Source: Nocardia cyriacigeorgica NBRC 100375
GTDB taxonomy: Bacteria > Actinomycetota > Actinomycetes > Mycobacteriales > Mycobacteriaceae
Reading direction: 5' to 3'
Assembly: GCF_000308555.1 (NCBI RefSeq)
Contig: NZ_BAFY01000138.1
Coordinates: forward strand, 1-33,877
Length of the DNA stretch: 33,877 nucleotides
Position numbers and translations under genes: made by a program. Of this stretch, positions 1-8,735 are shown one piece after another. Numbering within the stretch: the stretch's first letter is position 1; every line of letters starts with the position of its first letter. The notes under the pieces are model-generated. The model saw only the letters and a program-made list of their open reading frames with translations, was not told where the DNA came from and did no database searches.

Positions 1-1503
1 GTCGGTCGACCAGCGCTGCACGGAATCGGCGGCCGCGGCCACCACGAGCTCACCGGCCTCCCAGACCGCGTACGACGCCGGGGCGCCCGGCACGAGCGTG
101 CCGGCGACGCCGTCGCGGACCCCGCCCGCGCGCCAGGCGCCCCTGGTGGCCGCGGCGAAGGCCGCACGTGGCGACACCCCGTGACCGGGCGTGCGATGCT
201 CGGCGGCGGCGCGCACGGCGGCCCAGGGATCGAGGGCGGTGACCGGAGCGTCGGAGCCGATGGCCAGCGAGATACCCGCCGAGGCCATGGCCGCGAACGG
301 ATTCAGCCGGGCGGCGCGTTCGGCGCCGAGGCGTTGCGCGTACATGCCGTCGGGGCCGCCCCACGCGGCATCGAACGCCGGCTGCACGCTCGCGATGACG
401 CCCCATGCCGCCAGTTTCGTGATCTGGTCGGCGTCGATCATCTCCGCGTGCTCGATCCGGTGTCCGCGCGCGGCCACGGCCGGTCCGCCCAGTTCGTCGA
501 CCACGGCACCGAAACCGGCGATCACGGCGTCCATCGCGGCATCGCCGATGACATGGAAGCCGGCCTGGATCCCGGCTTCGGTACAGGCCCGCACATGCGC
601 GGCGATCGACTCGGCGTCCAGGTAGCCGAATCCGGCGCCGTCGCCGTCGGCGTAGGGTTCGCGCAGCCAGGCGGTGCGCGAACCGAGCGAACCGTCGACG
701 AACAGGTCACCGGCCAGCGCGTGCACGCCGAGGTCGGCGACCAGCGCACGCGCGTGTTCCGCGCTGGTCACGGCCTCGCCCCAGTTGACACGGACCTCGA
801 CGCCGTGGTCGAACGCGAGTAGTTCGCGCACATCGGCCGCGCCGGAGATCTCCGGGCCCGCGCATTCGTGCACGGCGACGATGCCGTGCGCGGCGGTGTG
901 ATCGAGGGCCGCGCGCCGGGCGGCATCGCGCTGGTCACGGTCGAGCGCGGCCAGTGCCGCCGCGCGCACCAGATGGTGGGCCTGCGCGCGCAACGGTGCG
1001 CTGCGGCTGAATCCCGTGACGGAGGTCAGGCCGGGTACGGCATCCAGGACGGCGGTGGAGACCACCGCGGAGTGGGCGTCGACGCGCGAGAGATAGACGT
1101 GTCTGCCCGCGTCGGCGCCGAGCGCGGCATCGATGTCGGCCGCGCTGGGTGGCCGTTGTTCGGGCCAGCCGGTCTCGTCCCAGCCGTCGCCGATGATCAC
1201 CGCGCCGGGGTGGGCGGCGGCGAACGCGCTGAGCAGTTCCATGCAGTGCGTGAGCGAACGCGCGCCCGACAGATCGAGTCCGGCCAGTTGCAGTCCGAGG
1301 GCGGTGGTGTGCAGGTGCGGTTCCACGAAGGCCGGTGCGACGAAAGCACCGTCCAGGTCGATGATCTCGGCATCGGGGTGCAATGCGCGGCCCACTCGGT
1401 CGGCGCCCAGCCACACCACGGTGCCGTCGGTGACCGCCATCGCGGTCGCGTCCGGGGAACTGGAACTGTAGATACGACCACCGACCAGCAACTGGGTACT
1501 CAC
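1..1503 (-). CDS. Amidohydrolase family 3 (YtcJ-like), 3' end beyond window
   Basis: The frame is open from a GTG at 1503 to the window edge, giving 501 codons with no stop. It reads as a metal-dependent amidohydrolase of the YtcJ type. A short beta-rich N-terminus is followed by a VEPHLHTT segment near residue 65, whose His-x-His binds metal in this superfamily. Later come GFHVIGDAAMD, RIEHAEM and a C-terminal IGSDAPV with the conserved Asp. Family members are usually about 530-550 residues, so only a few dozen residues are missing. Substrates of this family are poorly defined (amides, cyclic amides, N-acyl compounds), so no substrate is proposed. It lies 89 bp downstream of fxsA on the same strand and may share its transcript. 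No clear Shine-Dalgarno sequence precedes the GTG. Confidence 0.85.
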   Translation of the reverse strand, partial: MSTQLLVGGRIYSSSSPDATAMAVTDGTVVWLGADRVGRALHPDAEIIDLDGAFVAPAFVEPHLHTTALGLQLAGLDLSGARSLTHCMELLSAFAAAHPGAVIIGDGWDETGWPEQRPPSAADIDAALGADAGRHVYLSRVDAHSAVVSTAVLDAVPGLTSVTGFSRSAPLRAQAHHLVRAAALAALDRDQRDAARRAALDHTAAHGIVAVHECAGPEISGAADVRELLAFDHGVEVRVNWGEAVTSAEHARALVADLGVHALAGDLFVDGSLGSRTAWLREPYADGDGAGFGYLDAESIAAHVRACTEAGIQAGFHVIGDAAMDAVIAGFGAVVDELGGPAVAARGHRIEHAEMIDADQITKLAAWGVIASVQPAFDAAWGGPDGMYAQRLGAERAARLNPFAAMASAGISLAIGSDAPVTALDPWAAVRAAAEHRTPGHGVSPRAAFAAATRGAWRAGGVRDGVAGTLVPGAPASYAVWEAGELVVAAAADSVQRWSTD

Positions 1504-1592
1504 GGTCGACCAGTCTGCCAGTGCCGCATCCGCGCACGGGCACCGGCGGGTGCGGTGCCGATCACCTCGCCGCGCCGCGCTCGCCGACGGTC

Positions 1593-2075
1593 TCAGGCAC
1601 CGCCGATGGCGCGCCGGGTACCGGGGCGCGGGTCGTCGTACCACTCGGTGACGACGACGCCGTCGACCACATCGTCGCCGTCGATCACCACGCCGCGATA
1701 CGGCATCCGAGCGGCCACCCGCTGCATCCGGCGCGCGGTCACCGCCGCCAGCAGCGGCCGCAGCAGCGCCCGGGTCGGCGGCAGGAGCAGCAACAGCCCG
1801 AACACCGAGGTGACCAGGCCCGGCACGAACATCAAGACGCTGCCGGTGGCCACCAGCGCACCGTCGGCGACGGCGGTACCAGGCGCGATCTCCCCACGTC
1901 CGGCGCGGCGGAATTGCTCGAACACCCGCCTGCCCTGCGAGCCGATGAGCAGCATCCCCGCCGCGGAGCAGGCGATGAGCACGAGGATCGCGGGCATGAC
2001 GCCGATCCACTGCGCGACACCGACGAAGGCGGCGATCTCGACGACGAGGTAGGCGAGGAAAACAACTGCGGGCAT
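1593..2075 (-). CDS. fxsA: FxsA family membrane protein
   Basis: This 160-residue protein has the FxsA layout: hydrophobic helices at about residues 3-24 and 26-45, a short basic cytoplasmic loop (SQGRRVFEQFRRA), a hydrophobic hairpin at about 73-106 with the LMFVPGLVTS and LLLLPPTR signatures, and a charged C-terminal tail. In Escherichia coli overexpressed FxsA counteracts exclusion of phage T7 by the F plasmid. The role in actinobacteria is unknown. A good ribosome site (GGAAGGA) lies six bases before the ATG. The amidohydrolase follows on the same strand. Confidence 0.9.
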   Translation of the reverse strand: MPAVVFLAYLVVEIAAFVGVAQWIGVMPAILVLIACSAAGMLLIGSQGRRVFEQFRRAGRGEIAPGTAVADGALVATGSVLMFVPGLVTSVFGLLLLLPPTRALLRPLLAAVTARRMQRVAARMPYRGVVIDGDDVVDGVVVTEWYDDPRPGTRRAIGGA

Positions 2076-2085
2076 GACGTTCCTT

Positions 2086-2113
2086 CCGGACGATCTACCC
2101 TCTCAACGTCCGG
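2086..2113. repeat. Inverted repeat in the fxsA leader
   Basis: CCGGACG at 2086-2092 is repeated inverted as CGTCCGG at 2107-2113. The arms are seven perfect base pairs around a 14-base centre, just upstream of the fxsA ribosome site. It could be an operator or a leader hairpin; nothing distinguishes the two. Confidence 0.35.
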
Positions 2114-2155
2114 TCGCCCGGATTTTCTCCCGGCGGGCGCGTCAGGTTGCCGAAT

Positions 2156-2815
2156 TCACCCGCCGGGGCGGACGAGCCCGGTCTCATAGGCGAGCACCAC
2201 CGCTTGCACCCGGTCGCGCAGGCCCAGTTTGGTCAGCACCCGTCCGACGTGGGTTTTCACCGTCGCTTCGGACAGGAACAGCTGTGCGGCGATCTCGGCG
2301 TTGGAGCGGCCGGCGGCAATCTGTTCGAGTACTTCACGTTCGCGCGCGGTCAGCACGTCGAGGACGCCGGGATCGCGAGTGCGGCCCGGATTCTCGCTGA
2401 TCATGCGGTCGAGCAGGCGTTTGGTGACCTTCGGTGAGACCACCGCGTCACCGGCGGCGACGCTGCGGATCGCCGAGATCAGGTCCTCGGGTGGGGTGTC
2501 CTTGAGCAGGAAGCCGCTCGCGCCGGCGCGCAGGGCGCCGAGGGCGTGTTCATCGAGATCGAAGGTGGTCATCACCAGGACCCGGCTACCGTGCCCGGCT
2601 TCCACGATCTGCGTCGTGGCGGTGACGCCGTCGACGACCGGCATCCGCACGTCCATCAGCACGACATCGGGTCGCAGCTCACTGGCCTGGGTCACCGCGA
2701 GCGCGCCGTTGGCGGCCTCGCCGATCACTTCGATGTCGGGGTGTGCGCCGAGCACCATCTTCAGGCCCATGCGCATGAGTTCCTGGTCGTCGACGACGAG
2801 AACGGTGATCGGCAC
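2156..2815 (-). CDS. NarL/FixJ-type response regulator
   Basis: This 219-residue response regulator has an N-terminal receiver domain with the acidic pair VVDDQ at residues 8-11, the phosphorylatable Asp at about 55 in VVLMDVRMP, and the conserved Lys in FLLKDTPPEDL. A LuxR-type DNA-binding domain occupies about residues 150-212 (LTAREREVL, then SEATVKTHVGRVLTKLGLRDR). It is the partner of the histidine kinase encoded 48 bp upstream on the same strand. The GTG start is favoured because MPITVLVVDD begins the receiver directly and a TACGCT hexamer sits seven bases before it. The regulator may therefore also be made from its own leaderless transcript. The signal and target genes are not evident. 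Confidence 0.93.
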   Translation of the reverse strand: MPITVLVVDDQELMRMGLKMVLGAHPDIEVIGEAANGALAVTQASELRPDVVLMDVRMPVVDGVTATTQIVEAGHGSRVLVMTTFDLDEHALGALRAGASGFLLKDTPPEDLISAIRSVAAGDAVVSPKVTKRLLDRMISENPGRTRDPGVLDVLTAREREVLEQIAAGRSNAEIAAQLFLSEATVKTHVGRVLTKLGLRDRVQAVVLAYETGLVRPGG

Positions 2816-2822
2816 GCACCAC

Positions 2823-2828
2823 AGCGTA
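2823..2828 (-). promoter_or_regulatory. -10 hexamer, likely leaderless promoter of the response regulator
   Basis: TACGCT on the minus strand ends seven bases before the GTG start at 2815. The hexamer and spacing are identical to those before the kinase start at 4030. Transcription would begin at or near the start codon. Confidence 0.5.
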
Positions 2829-2863
2829 GTGGGCTCGCGGGTAGGCGGCGGGCGGTGGCCGGA

Positions 2864-4030
2864 TCAGTCGGGCTGGACCAACGGGATGGTCGCTCGTACC
2901 CGCCACGAGCCGTCGGGGGCGCGCCCTGCCTCCATGCTTCCCCCGAGCACCGCGACTCGTTCGCGCATACCGGCCAGCCCGAGTCCGCTGCCGGTGATGC
3001 GGTTCTCCGGTTCCTCGACGGGCACGCCACCGGAGTCGGTGACCTCGATGAGAACATCGTCGTCGCGGCGCTGCACCCGCACCCAGGCCTTCGGGTGCGC
3101 GCCGGCGTGGCGCAGGGTGTTGGTCAGCGATTCCTGCACGATGCGGTGCACGCCGAGGCTGATCTCGGGGGCGATGTCGTCGAGCTCGCCGGTCATCTCC
3201 AGTTCCACCGCCAGGCCGGTGCCGCGCATCATCTCCACCACCTTCGCCAAACCCGCGGTGCCGTGCTGGGGCAGCTGGTCGGGTGCGTGCTCGGTGCGCA
3301 GCAGCGCGACGGTGCGGCGCAGTTCGCGCAGCGCTTCGCGGCCGGTCGCGGCGATGGTGGTGACGGCCTGCTCGGCGGCGTCGGGATCGTGGCGCAGCGC
3401 GTATTTCGCGCCGTCGGCCTGCACGATGATGACGCTGACCGCATGGGCGACCACATCGTGTAGTTCGCGGGCGATGCGGGTGCGTTCGGCCGAGACAGCG
3501 TCGTGGGCGCGCCGTTCCCGGTCGTAGTCGGCGACCGCGAGGCGGGCGGCGACCTCGGTGTCGTAGGCGTGGCGGGCGCCGATGAATTCGGCCAGGGTCC
3601 AGCACAGCGCGTACAGCACGATGACGAAGGCCAGATCGGTGCCGGCCGGGAACCCGGTCGCCAGCATGGACAGCCCGGTGTCGAGAGCCAGGCCGGCCAG
3701 CAACAGCAGCCCTTCGCGGCGACCCACATAGGCCACCAGCGTGTAGAGCATGATGCCGAGTCCGAGCAGTGCGACATGCTCGGACTCCTCCTCGGTGAGA
3801 TAGCTGACGGCGGTGGTGGTGATCGACAGCCCGAGCATGGCGGCCGCCATGAGCCGCGGATAGACCCGGCGCAGAATCATCGGCAGCGGCAACACCAGCG
3901 ACAGCGCCACGAAGGCGACCTTGTTGTGCGCGGTGGAGACGCCGAGGACGTCGAGCACCAGCAACACACCGGCCAGCATCGAGTCGGCGACGATCGGCTT
4001 GCCGCGAAGCCACAGACTGAACCTGCGCAT
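2864..4030 (-). CDS. Sensor histidine kinase (HisKA_3 family)
   Basis: This 388-residue kinase has about five hydrophobic helices in the first 150 residues and no obvious extracellular sensor domain. A HisKA_3 dimerisation domain follows, with the phospho-accepting His at about 191 in ERTRIARELHDVVAHAVSV. The C-terminal HATPase domain shows an N-box (ESLTNTLRHAG), DSGG, and GSGLGLAGMRERV. This is the DesK/NarX-like class of small actinobacterial membrane kinases, which probably sense membrane or ligand stress. The ATG at 4030 is chosen because membrane-type sequence starts just after it and TACGCT lies seven bases upstream. The reading frame stays open much further upstream, but that part would overlap the divergent transporter gene. 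Confidence 0.92.
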   Translation of the reverse strand: MRRFSLWLRGKPIVADSMLAGVLLVLDVLGVSTAHNKVAFVALSLVLPLPMILRRVYPRLMAAAMLGLSITTTAVSYLTEEESEHVALLGLGIMLYTLVAYVGRREGLLLLAGLALDTGLSMLATGFPAGTDLAFVIVLYALCWTLAEFIGARHAYDTEVAARLAVADYDRERRAHDAVSAERTRIARELHDVVAHAVSVIIVQADGAKYALRHDPDAAEQAVTTIAATGREALRELRRTVALLRTEHAPDQLPQHGTAGLAKVVEMMRGTGLAVELEMTGELDDIAPEISLGVHRIVQESLTNTLRHAGAHPKAWVRVQRRDDDVLIEVTDSGGVPVEEPENRITGSGLGLAGMRERVAVLGGSMEAGRAPDGSWRVRATIPLVQPD

Positions 4031-4037
4031 GCCGTTC

Positions 4038-4043
4038 AGCGTA
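4038..4043 (-). promoter_or_regulatory. -10 hexamer, likely leaderless promoter of the kinase
   Basis: TACGCT on the minus strand, seven bases before the ATG at 4030. No ribosome site is present, which fits a leaderless mRNA. Confidence 0.5.
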
Positions 4044-4130
4044 TGGGTGGCCGCGGGACCGGCCGGCGACGGCGCGCACGCCGGCCGACCCGGCGCACCG
4101 GTCATGGGATGTTTCTGGTTCGCTTGCTGC

Positions 4131-4898
4131 GTGGAGATCACCGACTGGGCGGTTCTGTTGACCGCGGCGACGGCCGCGGGCTGGGTGGATGCCGTGGTCG
4201 GCGGCGGCGGTTTGATCGTGTTGCCGACCCTGCTGCTGGTGGCGCCAGGCATCGCGCCGCAGACGGCGCTCGGCACCAACAAGCTCTCGGCGGTGGCGGG
4301 CACGACCGCGGCGGTGGTGACCTTCTCCCGGAAGGTGCCGATCCGTTGGCGAGTGCTGCTGCCCGCGGCGCTGATCTCGGCGGTGGCGGCGGCGACCGGT
4401 GCGGCCGCGGTCTCGCTGATCGATCGGGAGCTGTTCATACCGATCGTGCTGGTAGTCCTGGTGGGGGTGGCGGTCTTCGTCACCGCACGGCCGTCGGTCG
4501 GGGTCACCCTCGCCACGCATCCGCCGACTCGGCGCAAGTTCATCCTGGTGGTGGGGCTGGCGGCCGGGCTGATCGGCTTCTACGACGGGCTACTCGGGCC
4601 GGGCACCGGCACCTTTCTCATCATCACCTTCGCCACACTGCTCGGCACCGAATTCGTGCGGGCCGCGGCGATGGCCAAGGTGATCAACTGCGGATCGAAT
4701 GTGGGCGCGCTGATCTTCTTCGGCGCGACCGGGCACATCCTGTGGGCGCTGGGCGCGGCGATGGCGGTGGGCAATATCGCGGGCGCGGTGGTCGGGTCGC
4801 GGATGGCGTTGAGCCGCGGCGCGGAATTCGTCCGGGTGGTGTTGCTGGTGGTCGTGATCGCGATGGTGCTGCGGCTGGGCTGGCAGCAGTTCGGCTGA
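4131..4898 (+). CDS. Sulfite exporter TauE/SafE (TSUP) family permease
   Basis: This 255-residue polytopic membrane protein belongs to the TSUP family. It has about eight hydrophobic helices, an early VDAVVGGGGL motif, QTALGTNKLSAV in the first repeat, and the matching GFYDGLLGPGTG and AKVINCGSNVGAL motifs in the second repeat. Family members move sulfite, sulfonates or other organic acids across the membrane; the substrate here is not determined. I prefer the GTG at 4131 (MEITDWAVLL). An in-frame ATG at 4104 would add nine residues that are Cys-rich and use codons unlike the rest. It is divergent from the kinase, and its stop lies 3 bp from the stop of the convergent TetR gene. Confidence 0.88.
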   Translation: MEITDWAVLLTAATAAGWVDAVVGGGGLIVLPTLLLVAPGIAPQTALGTNKLSAVAGTTAAVVTFSRKVPIRWRVLLPAALISAVAAATGAAAVSLIDRELFIPIVLVVLVGVAVFVTARPSVGVTLATHPPTRRKFILVVGLAAGLIGFYDGLLGPGTGTFLIITFATLLGTEFVRAAAMAKVINCGSNVGALIFFGATGHILWALGAAMAVGNIAGAVVGSRMALSRGAEFVRVVLLVVVIAMVLRLGWQQFG

Positions 4899-4901
4899 CG
4901 C

Positions 4902-5531
4902 TCAGACCCGGGCGAGCCAGGGACGCAGCACCTCGGAGGTGGTCTCGTGGATCTTGCGCTGCAACCGTTCGCCGTCCTCGATGCCGATCTGCGGGCCCTG
5001 GAACAGCACCGTCAACGCACCCGACACCGCGCCCACCACGGCACCGACCAGTGCCGCCGCGCCGACCTCGTCGAATTCGGCCGGGAACGCCGCATGAAGT
5101 TGCCTGGCTATCTCGCGCTGGGCGACCAGCTGCGCGTGCGCCGCGCGGCCACTCACCGCGGGCACGGTGCGCGAGACCTGGGCCCGCAGGGCGGCGATCC
5201 GGGCGTAGAGATCGTCGATGAGATGTTCGCCGGGATTGTCGCCGGCCGCGCGTAAGGCGCGTAACAGCACTTCCACCGGCCGCTCCCCCGGCCGCCGCGA
5301 AGCGATCGCCACCACGGCAGCCCGCACTCGATCGTCGGGTTCGGGGAACAGCAACTCTTCCTTACTGGCGAAATAGTTGAAGAAGGTGCGCGTGCCCACC
5401 TCGGCGACGGCGGCGATATCGGCCACGGTCGTCTCTTCGTAGCCTCTGGTCTCGAACAGTTCGACAGCGGCCTCGAGCAGGGCGCGGCGGGTACGTTCTC
5501 GTTTGCGATCACGGAGGGCGGAAGGCGGCAC
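4902..5531 (-). CDS. TetR/AcrR family regulator
   Basis: This 209-residue one-domain repressor has an N-terminal TetR helix-turn-helix at about residues 8-55 (RRALLEAAVELFETRGYEET, then VAEVGTRTFFNYFASKEEL). The helical ligand-binding region ends in ALTVLFQGP. The GTG at 5531 (MPPSALRDRKRER) is chosen because TACTGT lies six bases before it. An ATG at 5549 would add six residues but would place that promoter hexamer inside the gene. It is divergent from tldD and convergent with the TSUP permease, whose gene ends 3 bp away. Its targets are not evident; the permease is a candidate. Confidence 0.88.
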   Translation of the reverse strand: MPPSALRDRKRERTRRALLEAAVELFETRGYEETTVADIAAVAEVGTRTFFNYFASKEELLFPEPDDRVRAAVVAIASRRPGERPVEVLLRALRAAGDNPGEHLIDDLYARIAALRAQVSRTVPAVSGRAAHAQLVAQREIARQLHAAFPAEFDEVGAAALVGAVVGAVSGALTVLFQGPQIGIEDGERLQRKIHETTSEVLRPWLARV

Positions 5532-5537
5532 GCGGGC

Positions 5538-5543
5538 ACAGTA
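5538..5543 (-). promoter_or_regulatory. -10 hexamer, likely leaderless promoter of the TetR gene
   Basis: TACTGT on the minus strand, six bases before the GTG at 5531. Confidence 0.45.
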
Positions 5544-5644
5544 CGACATCTGCTCGCGCGGGCGTGGTAGGCGCGAGCGCCGCGTCCCGGTTCGATACCA
5601 CTGCGCACAGCAACTATTCGGCGGCGGCTGTCGGTGGCACCGGC

Positions 5645-5650
5645 TACCGT
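5645..5650 (+). promoter_or_regulatory. -10 hexamer, likely leaderless promoter of tldD
   Basis: TACCGT followed by seven bases and the GTG start at 5658. No ribosome site is present. This spacing decides the start choice. Confidence 0.5.
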
Positions 5651-5657
5651 GTGCTGG

Positions 5658-7217
5658 GTGAGCATCCCGACTTCCCACGAGGGCAGCGGATCCGGCCGCC
5701 CGCACTACGGCGTGGACGCCGAATTCACCTCGCTGCCATTGGCCGCGCTGGCCGACGCCGCGCTCGCGGCCGCCACCGCGGCCGGCGCCTCGCACGCGGA
5801 TCTGCGGGTGCATCGCCTGGTCACCCAATCCATCCGGTTGCGCGACGGGCGCGTGGAATCGGTCGCCGACTCCGCCGAACTCGGGCTGGCGGTACGGGTG
5901 ATCGTCGATGGCACCTGGGGTTTCGCCTCGCACGCCGCGCTCACGCCCGATTCGGCTGCCGAGGTCGCGCGCCGCGCCGTCACCGTGGCCACCACCTTGC
6001 GCGCGCTCAACCGCGAACGGGTGGAGCTGGCCGCCGAACCGCGCTATGACGGGGTGGAGTGGGTCTCGGCCTACGATCTCGACCCGTTCACGGTGCCGAC
6101 CACCGACAAAGTGGCGCTGTTGCAGGAGTATTCGCAGCGGCTGTCGGCCGCCGACGGCGTCGACCACGTCACGGCCTCGGTCTTGCAGGTCAAAGAGCAA
6201 ACCTTCTACGCCGACACCGCGGGCTCCTCGATCACCCAGCAGCGGGTGCGGTTGCATCCGCAGTTCGAAGCCATCACCGTCGACGCGGCGGCCGGGGTGT
6301 TCGAGACCATGCGCACCCTGGCCGCGCCGGCGGGTCGCGGCTGGGAGTACGTCACCGGCGCCGACGGAATCTGGGACTGGGCAGGCGAACTCGCCCGGAT
6401 GCCGGAGTGGCTGGCCGAGAAGGTGAAGGCGCCCAGCGTCGTCGCCGGGCCCACCGACCTGGTCATCGATCCGACCAATCTGTGGCTCACCATCCACGAA
6501 TCCATCGGCCACGCGACCGAATACGACCGGGCCATCGGCTACGAATCCGCCTACGCGGGCACCTCGTTCGCCACACCCGACCTGCTGGGCATGCTGCGGT
6601 ACGGCAGCCCGATCATGCACGTCACCGGCGACCGCACCGAACCGCACGGACTGGCCACCGTCGGCTACGACGACGAAGGCGTCGCGGGCCAGCGCTGGGA
6701 CCTGGTGCGCGACGGGCTCCTGGTCGGGTATCAGCTCGATCGGGTGTTCGCGCCGCGCCTCGGTCTCGAGCGTTCCAATGGCTGTTCCTACGCGGATTCA
6801 CCGCACCACGTGCCGATCCAGCGGATGGCCAATGTGTCGCTGCAACCGGACCCGCACCGCGACACCAGCACCGACGAGCTGATCTCGCGGGTCGAGGACG
6901 GCATCTACATCGTGGGCGACAAATCCTGGTCGATCGATATGCAGCGCTACAACTTCCAGTTCACCGGTCAGCGGTTCTTCCGCATCCGCGACGGGAAACT
7001 GGACGGGCAGCTGCGTGATGTCGCCTACCAGGCCACCACCACCGATTTCTGGGGTGCGATGGAGGCCGTCGGCGGTCCGTCCACCTGGCAGCTCGGTGGC
7101 GCGTTCAACTGCGGCAAGGCACAGCCCGGTCAGGTCGCGGCGGTCAGTCACGGCTGCCCGTCGATCCTGGTGCGCGGCATCAATGTTCTCAACACGCGGA
7201 CGGAGGCGGGGCAGTGA
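5658..7217 (+). CDS. tldD: TldD family metalloprotease subunit
   Basis: This 519-residue protein is the catalytic half of a TldD/TldE heterodimer. The N-terminal alpha/beta domain includes HADLRVHRLVTQSIRLRDG. The zinc-binding HEXXXH motif appears as HESIGH at residues 280-285. The C-terminal beta domain carries SYADSPHHVP and GGAFNCGKAQPGQ, typical of the family. In E. coli TldD cleaves unfolded peptides inside the TldD-TldE chamber, matures microcin B17 and degrades the CcdA antitoxin. The stop overlaps the tldE start by four bases (GTGA), so the two are translationally coupled. The substrate is unknown; no precursor peptide is visible nearby. Confidence 0.93.
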   Translation: MSIPTSHEGSGSGRPHYGVDAEFTSLPLAALADAALAAATAAGASHADLRVHRLVTQSIRLRDGRVESVADSAELGLAVRVIVDGTWGFASHAALTPDSAAEVARRAVTVATTLRALNRERVELAAEPRYDGVEWVSAYDLDPFTVPTTDKVALLQEYSQRLSAADGVDHVTASVLQVKEQTFYADTAGSSITQQRVRLHPQFEAITVDAAAGVFETMRTLAAPAGRGWEYVTGADGIWDWAGELARMPEWLAEKVKAPSVVAGPTDLVIDPTNLWLTIHESIGHATEYDRAIGYESAYAGTSFATPDLLGMLRYGSPIMHVTGDRTEPHGLATVGYDDEGVAGQRWDLVRDGLLVGYQLDRVFAPRLGLERSNGCSYADSPHHVPIQRMANVSLQPDPHRDTSTDELISRVEDGIYIVGDKSWSIDMQRYNFQFTGQRFFRIRDGKLDGQLRDVAYQATTTDFWGAMEAVGGPSTWQLGGAFNCGKAQPGQVAAVSHGCPSILVRGINVLNTRTEAGQ

Positions 7218-8617
7218 ACGGGACCGGCGCGGCGATGGTGCCCGGTGGGGCGGTAGTCGAGCAGGCGCTGGCGCTGTCGAAGGCCGACGAGGCGATGGTC
7301 ATCGTCACCGACGCGCACGAAGCGTCCTTGCGCTGGGCGGGCAATTCGATGACCACCAACGGGTCGTCGGTCTCGCGGCAGTGGGCGGTGGTGTCGGTGT
7401 TCCGGGAGGGACCCCACCTGGCCCGCGTCGGCAGCATCAGCGCCACCAGCGTGGACGGCGCCGATATCGAGGCGGTGGTCCGCGCCAGTGAGCAGGCCGC
7501 GCGCACGGCCGAACCGGCGCGCGACGCGATGCCGTTACTGGAGCCGGACGAGGCCTCGGACGCGCCGGACTGGGCGGGCGAACCCGGCCGCACCGGAATC
7601 GAGGTCTTCACCGGGCTGGCCGCCGACCTCGCCCGCGGGTTCGACGGCACCGACACCCTCTACGGTTTCGCCCATCACCAGATGCACACCACCTGGCTCG
7701 GGACCTCCACCGGTCTGCGTCGCCGCTACGTGCAGCCCACCGGTTCGGTGGAGATCAACGGCAAGCGCGGCACCGGCGCTGATCTGGCCAGCGCCTGGGT
7801 GGGCGTCGGCACCAGCGATTTCACCGATGTGGACACCCCCGGGCTGCTGACGGAGCTGTCACGGCGATTGGATTGGTCGGCGCGGCGGGTGGAGCTGCCT
7901 GCCGGGCGGTACGAGACGTTGCTGCCGCCGTCGGCGGTGGCCGATCTCATGATCTATCTGGCGTGGACGATGGAGGGGCGCGGCGCGCACGAGGGTCACA
8001 CCGCCTTGTCACGGCCGGGCGGCACCCGTATCGGTGAGCGGCTCACCGAGCTTCCGCTCACCTTGTATTCGGATCCGAGTGCGAGCGGTCTCGAATACCG
8101 CCCGTTCGTCGCCACGCCTGCCTCCTCGGAGGCACTGTCGGTGTTCGACAACGGACTGTCCGCCCAACGGGTGAACTGGCTGCGCGAGGGTGTCATCGAA
8201 TCGCTGGTCTACCCACGCGCCACCGCCGCCGAATTCGACGCTCCCACCACCGTCCCCGGCGAGAACCTGCTGTTGACCGGTGGTTCCGACGCCACCCTCG
8301 AGGACATGATCAACCGCACCGAACGCGGCCTGCTGCTCACCACGCTGTGGTACATCCGCGAGGTCGACCCGGCCACTTTGCTGCTGACCGGCCTCACCCG
8401 CGACGGCGTCTACCTGATCGAGAACGGCGAAGTCACCGCAGCCGTCAACAACTTCCGCTTCAACGAAAGCCCCCTCGATCTGCTGCGTCGCACCACCGAA
8501 GCCGGCGCGACAACCCTCACCCTCCCCCGCGAATGGAAAGACTGGTTCACCCGAACCGCCATGCCCCCACTCCGCATCCCCGACTTCCACATGTCCTCGG
8601 TCAGCCAGGCCACCTGA
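7214..8617 (+). CDS. tldE: TldE/PmbA family protein, non-catalytic partner of TldD
   Basis: This 467-residue TldD/PmbA-family protein lacks the HEXXXH zinc site, as expected for the TldE subunit, which helps shape the substrate channel. Visible family features are EASLRWAGNSMTTNGS near the N-terminus, GTSTGLRRRYVQPTGSVE in the middle, and GLSAQRVNWLREGVIESLV and LTRDGVYLIENGE toward the C-terminus. Translation starts at a GTG overlapping the tldD stop. Fixed stoichiometry with TldD is implied by the overlap. An inverted repeat 67 bp after the stop probably ends the transcript. Confidence 0.92.
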   Translation: MNGTGAAMVPGGAVVEQALALSKADEAMVIVTDAHEASLRWAGNSMTTNGSSVSRQWAVVSVFREGPHLARVGSISATSVDGADIEAVVRASEQAARTAEPARDAMPLLEPDEASDAPDWAGEPGRTGIEVFTGLAADLARGFDGTDTLYGFAHHQMHTTWLGTSTGLRRRYVQPTGSVEINGKRGTGADLASAWVGVGTSDFTDVDTPGLLTELSRRLDWSARRVELPAGRYETLLPPSAVADLMIYLAWTMEGRGAHEGHTALSRPGGTRIGERLTELPLTLYSDPSASGLEYRPFVATPASSEALSVFDNGLSAQRVNWLREGVIESLVYPRATAAEFDAPTTVPGENLLLTGGSDATLEDMINRTERGLLLTTLWYIREVDPATLLLTGLTRDGVYLIENGEVTAAVNNFRFNESPLDLLRRTTEAGATTLTLPREWKDWFTRTAMPPLRIPDFHMSSVSQAT

Positions 8618-8683
8618 TGGCCCCGATGCCGTGTCCTCCCATCAGCTCGGGCGGACTCCACGTCTCGTGACAAGACAGGGTGA

Positions 8684-8718
8684 CCGCCGGTCATCGCTTG
8701 TTCGGCGATGACTGGCGG
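8684..8718. terminator. Bidirectional hairpin between tldE and a PPOX gene
   Basis: A 14-base arm (8684-8697) pairs with 8705-8718 with a single mismatch or G-U position and a seven-base loop. It lies between two convergent genes, which suits a shared terminator. There is no T-run, as is common for actinobacterial hairpin terminators. Confidence 0.65.
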
Positions 8719-8735
8719 CAGCGCACCATCATGGC

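Noticed and set aside
4104..4130. Earlier ATG start for the TSUP permease
   Set aside because: It would add nine Cys/Phe/Trp-rich codons with poor third-base GC. GTG at 4131 fits the family start better, though neither has a ribosome site.
3503..5221. 572-codon plus-strand frame across kinase, exporter and TetR genes
   Set aside because: It crosses three identified genes in the wrong frame, with Gly/Arg-rich shadow composition.
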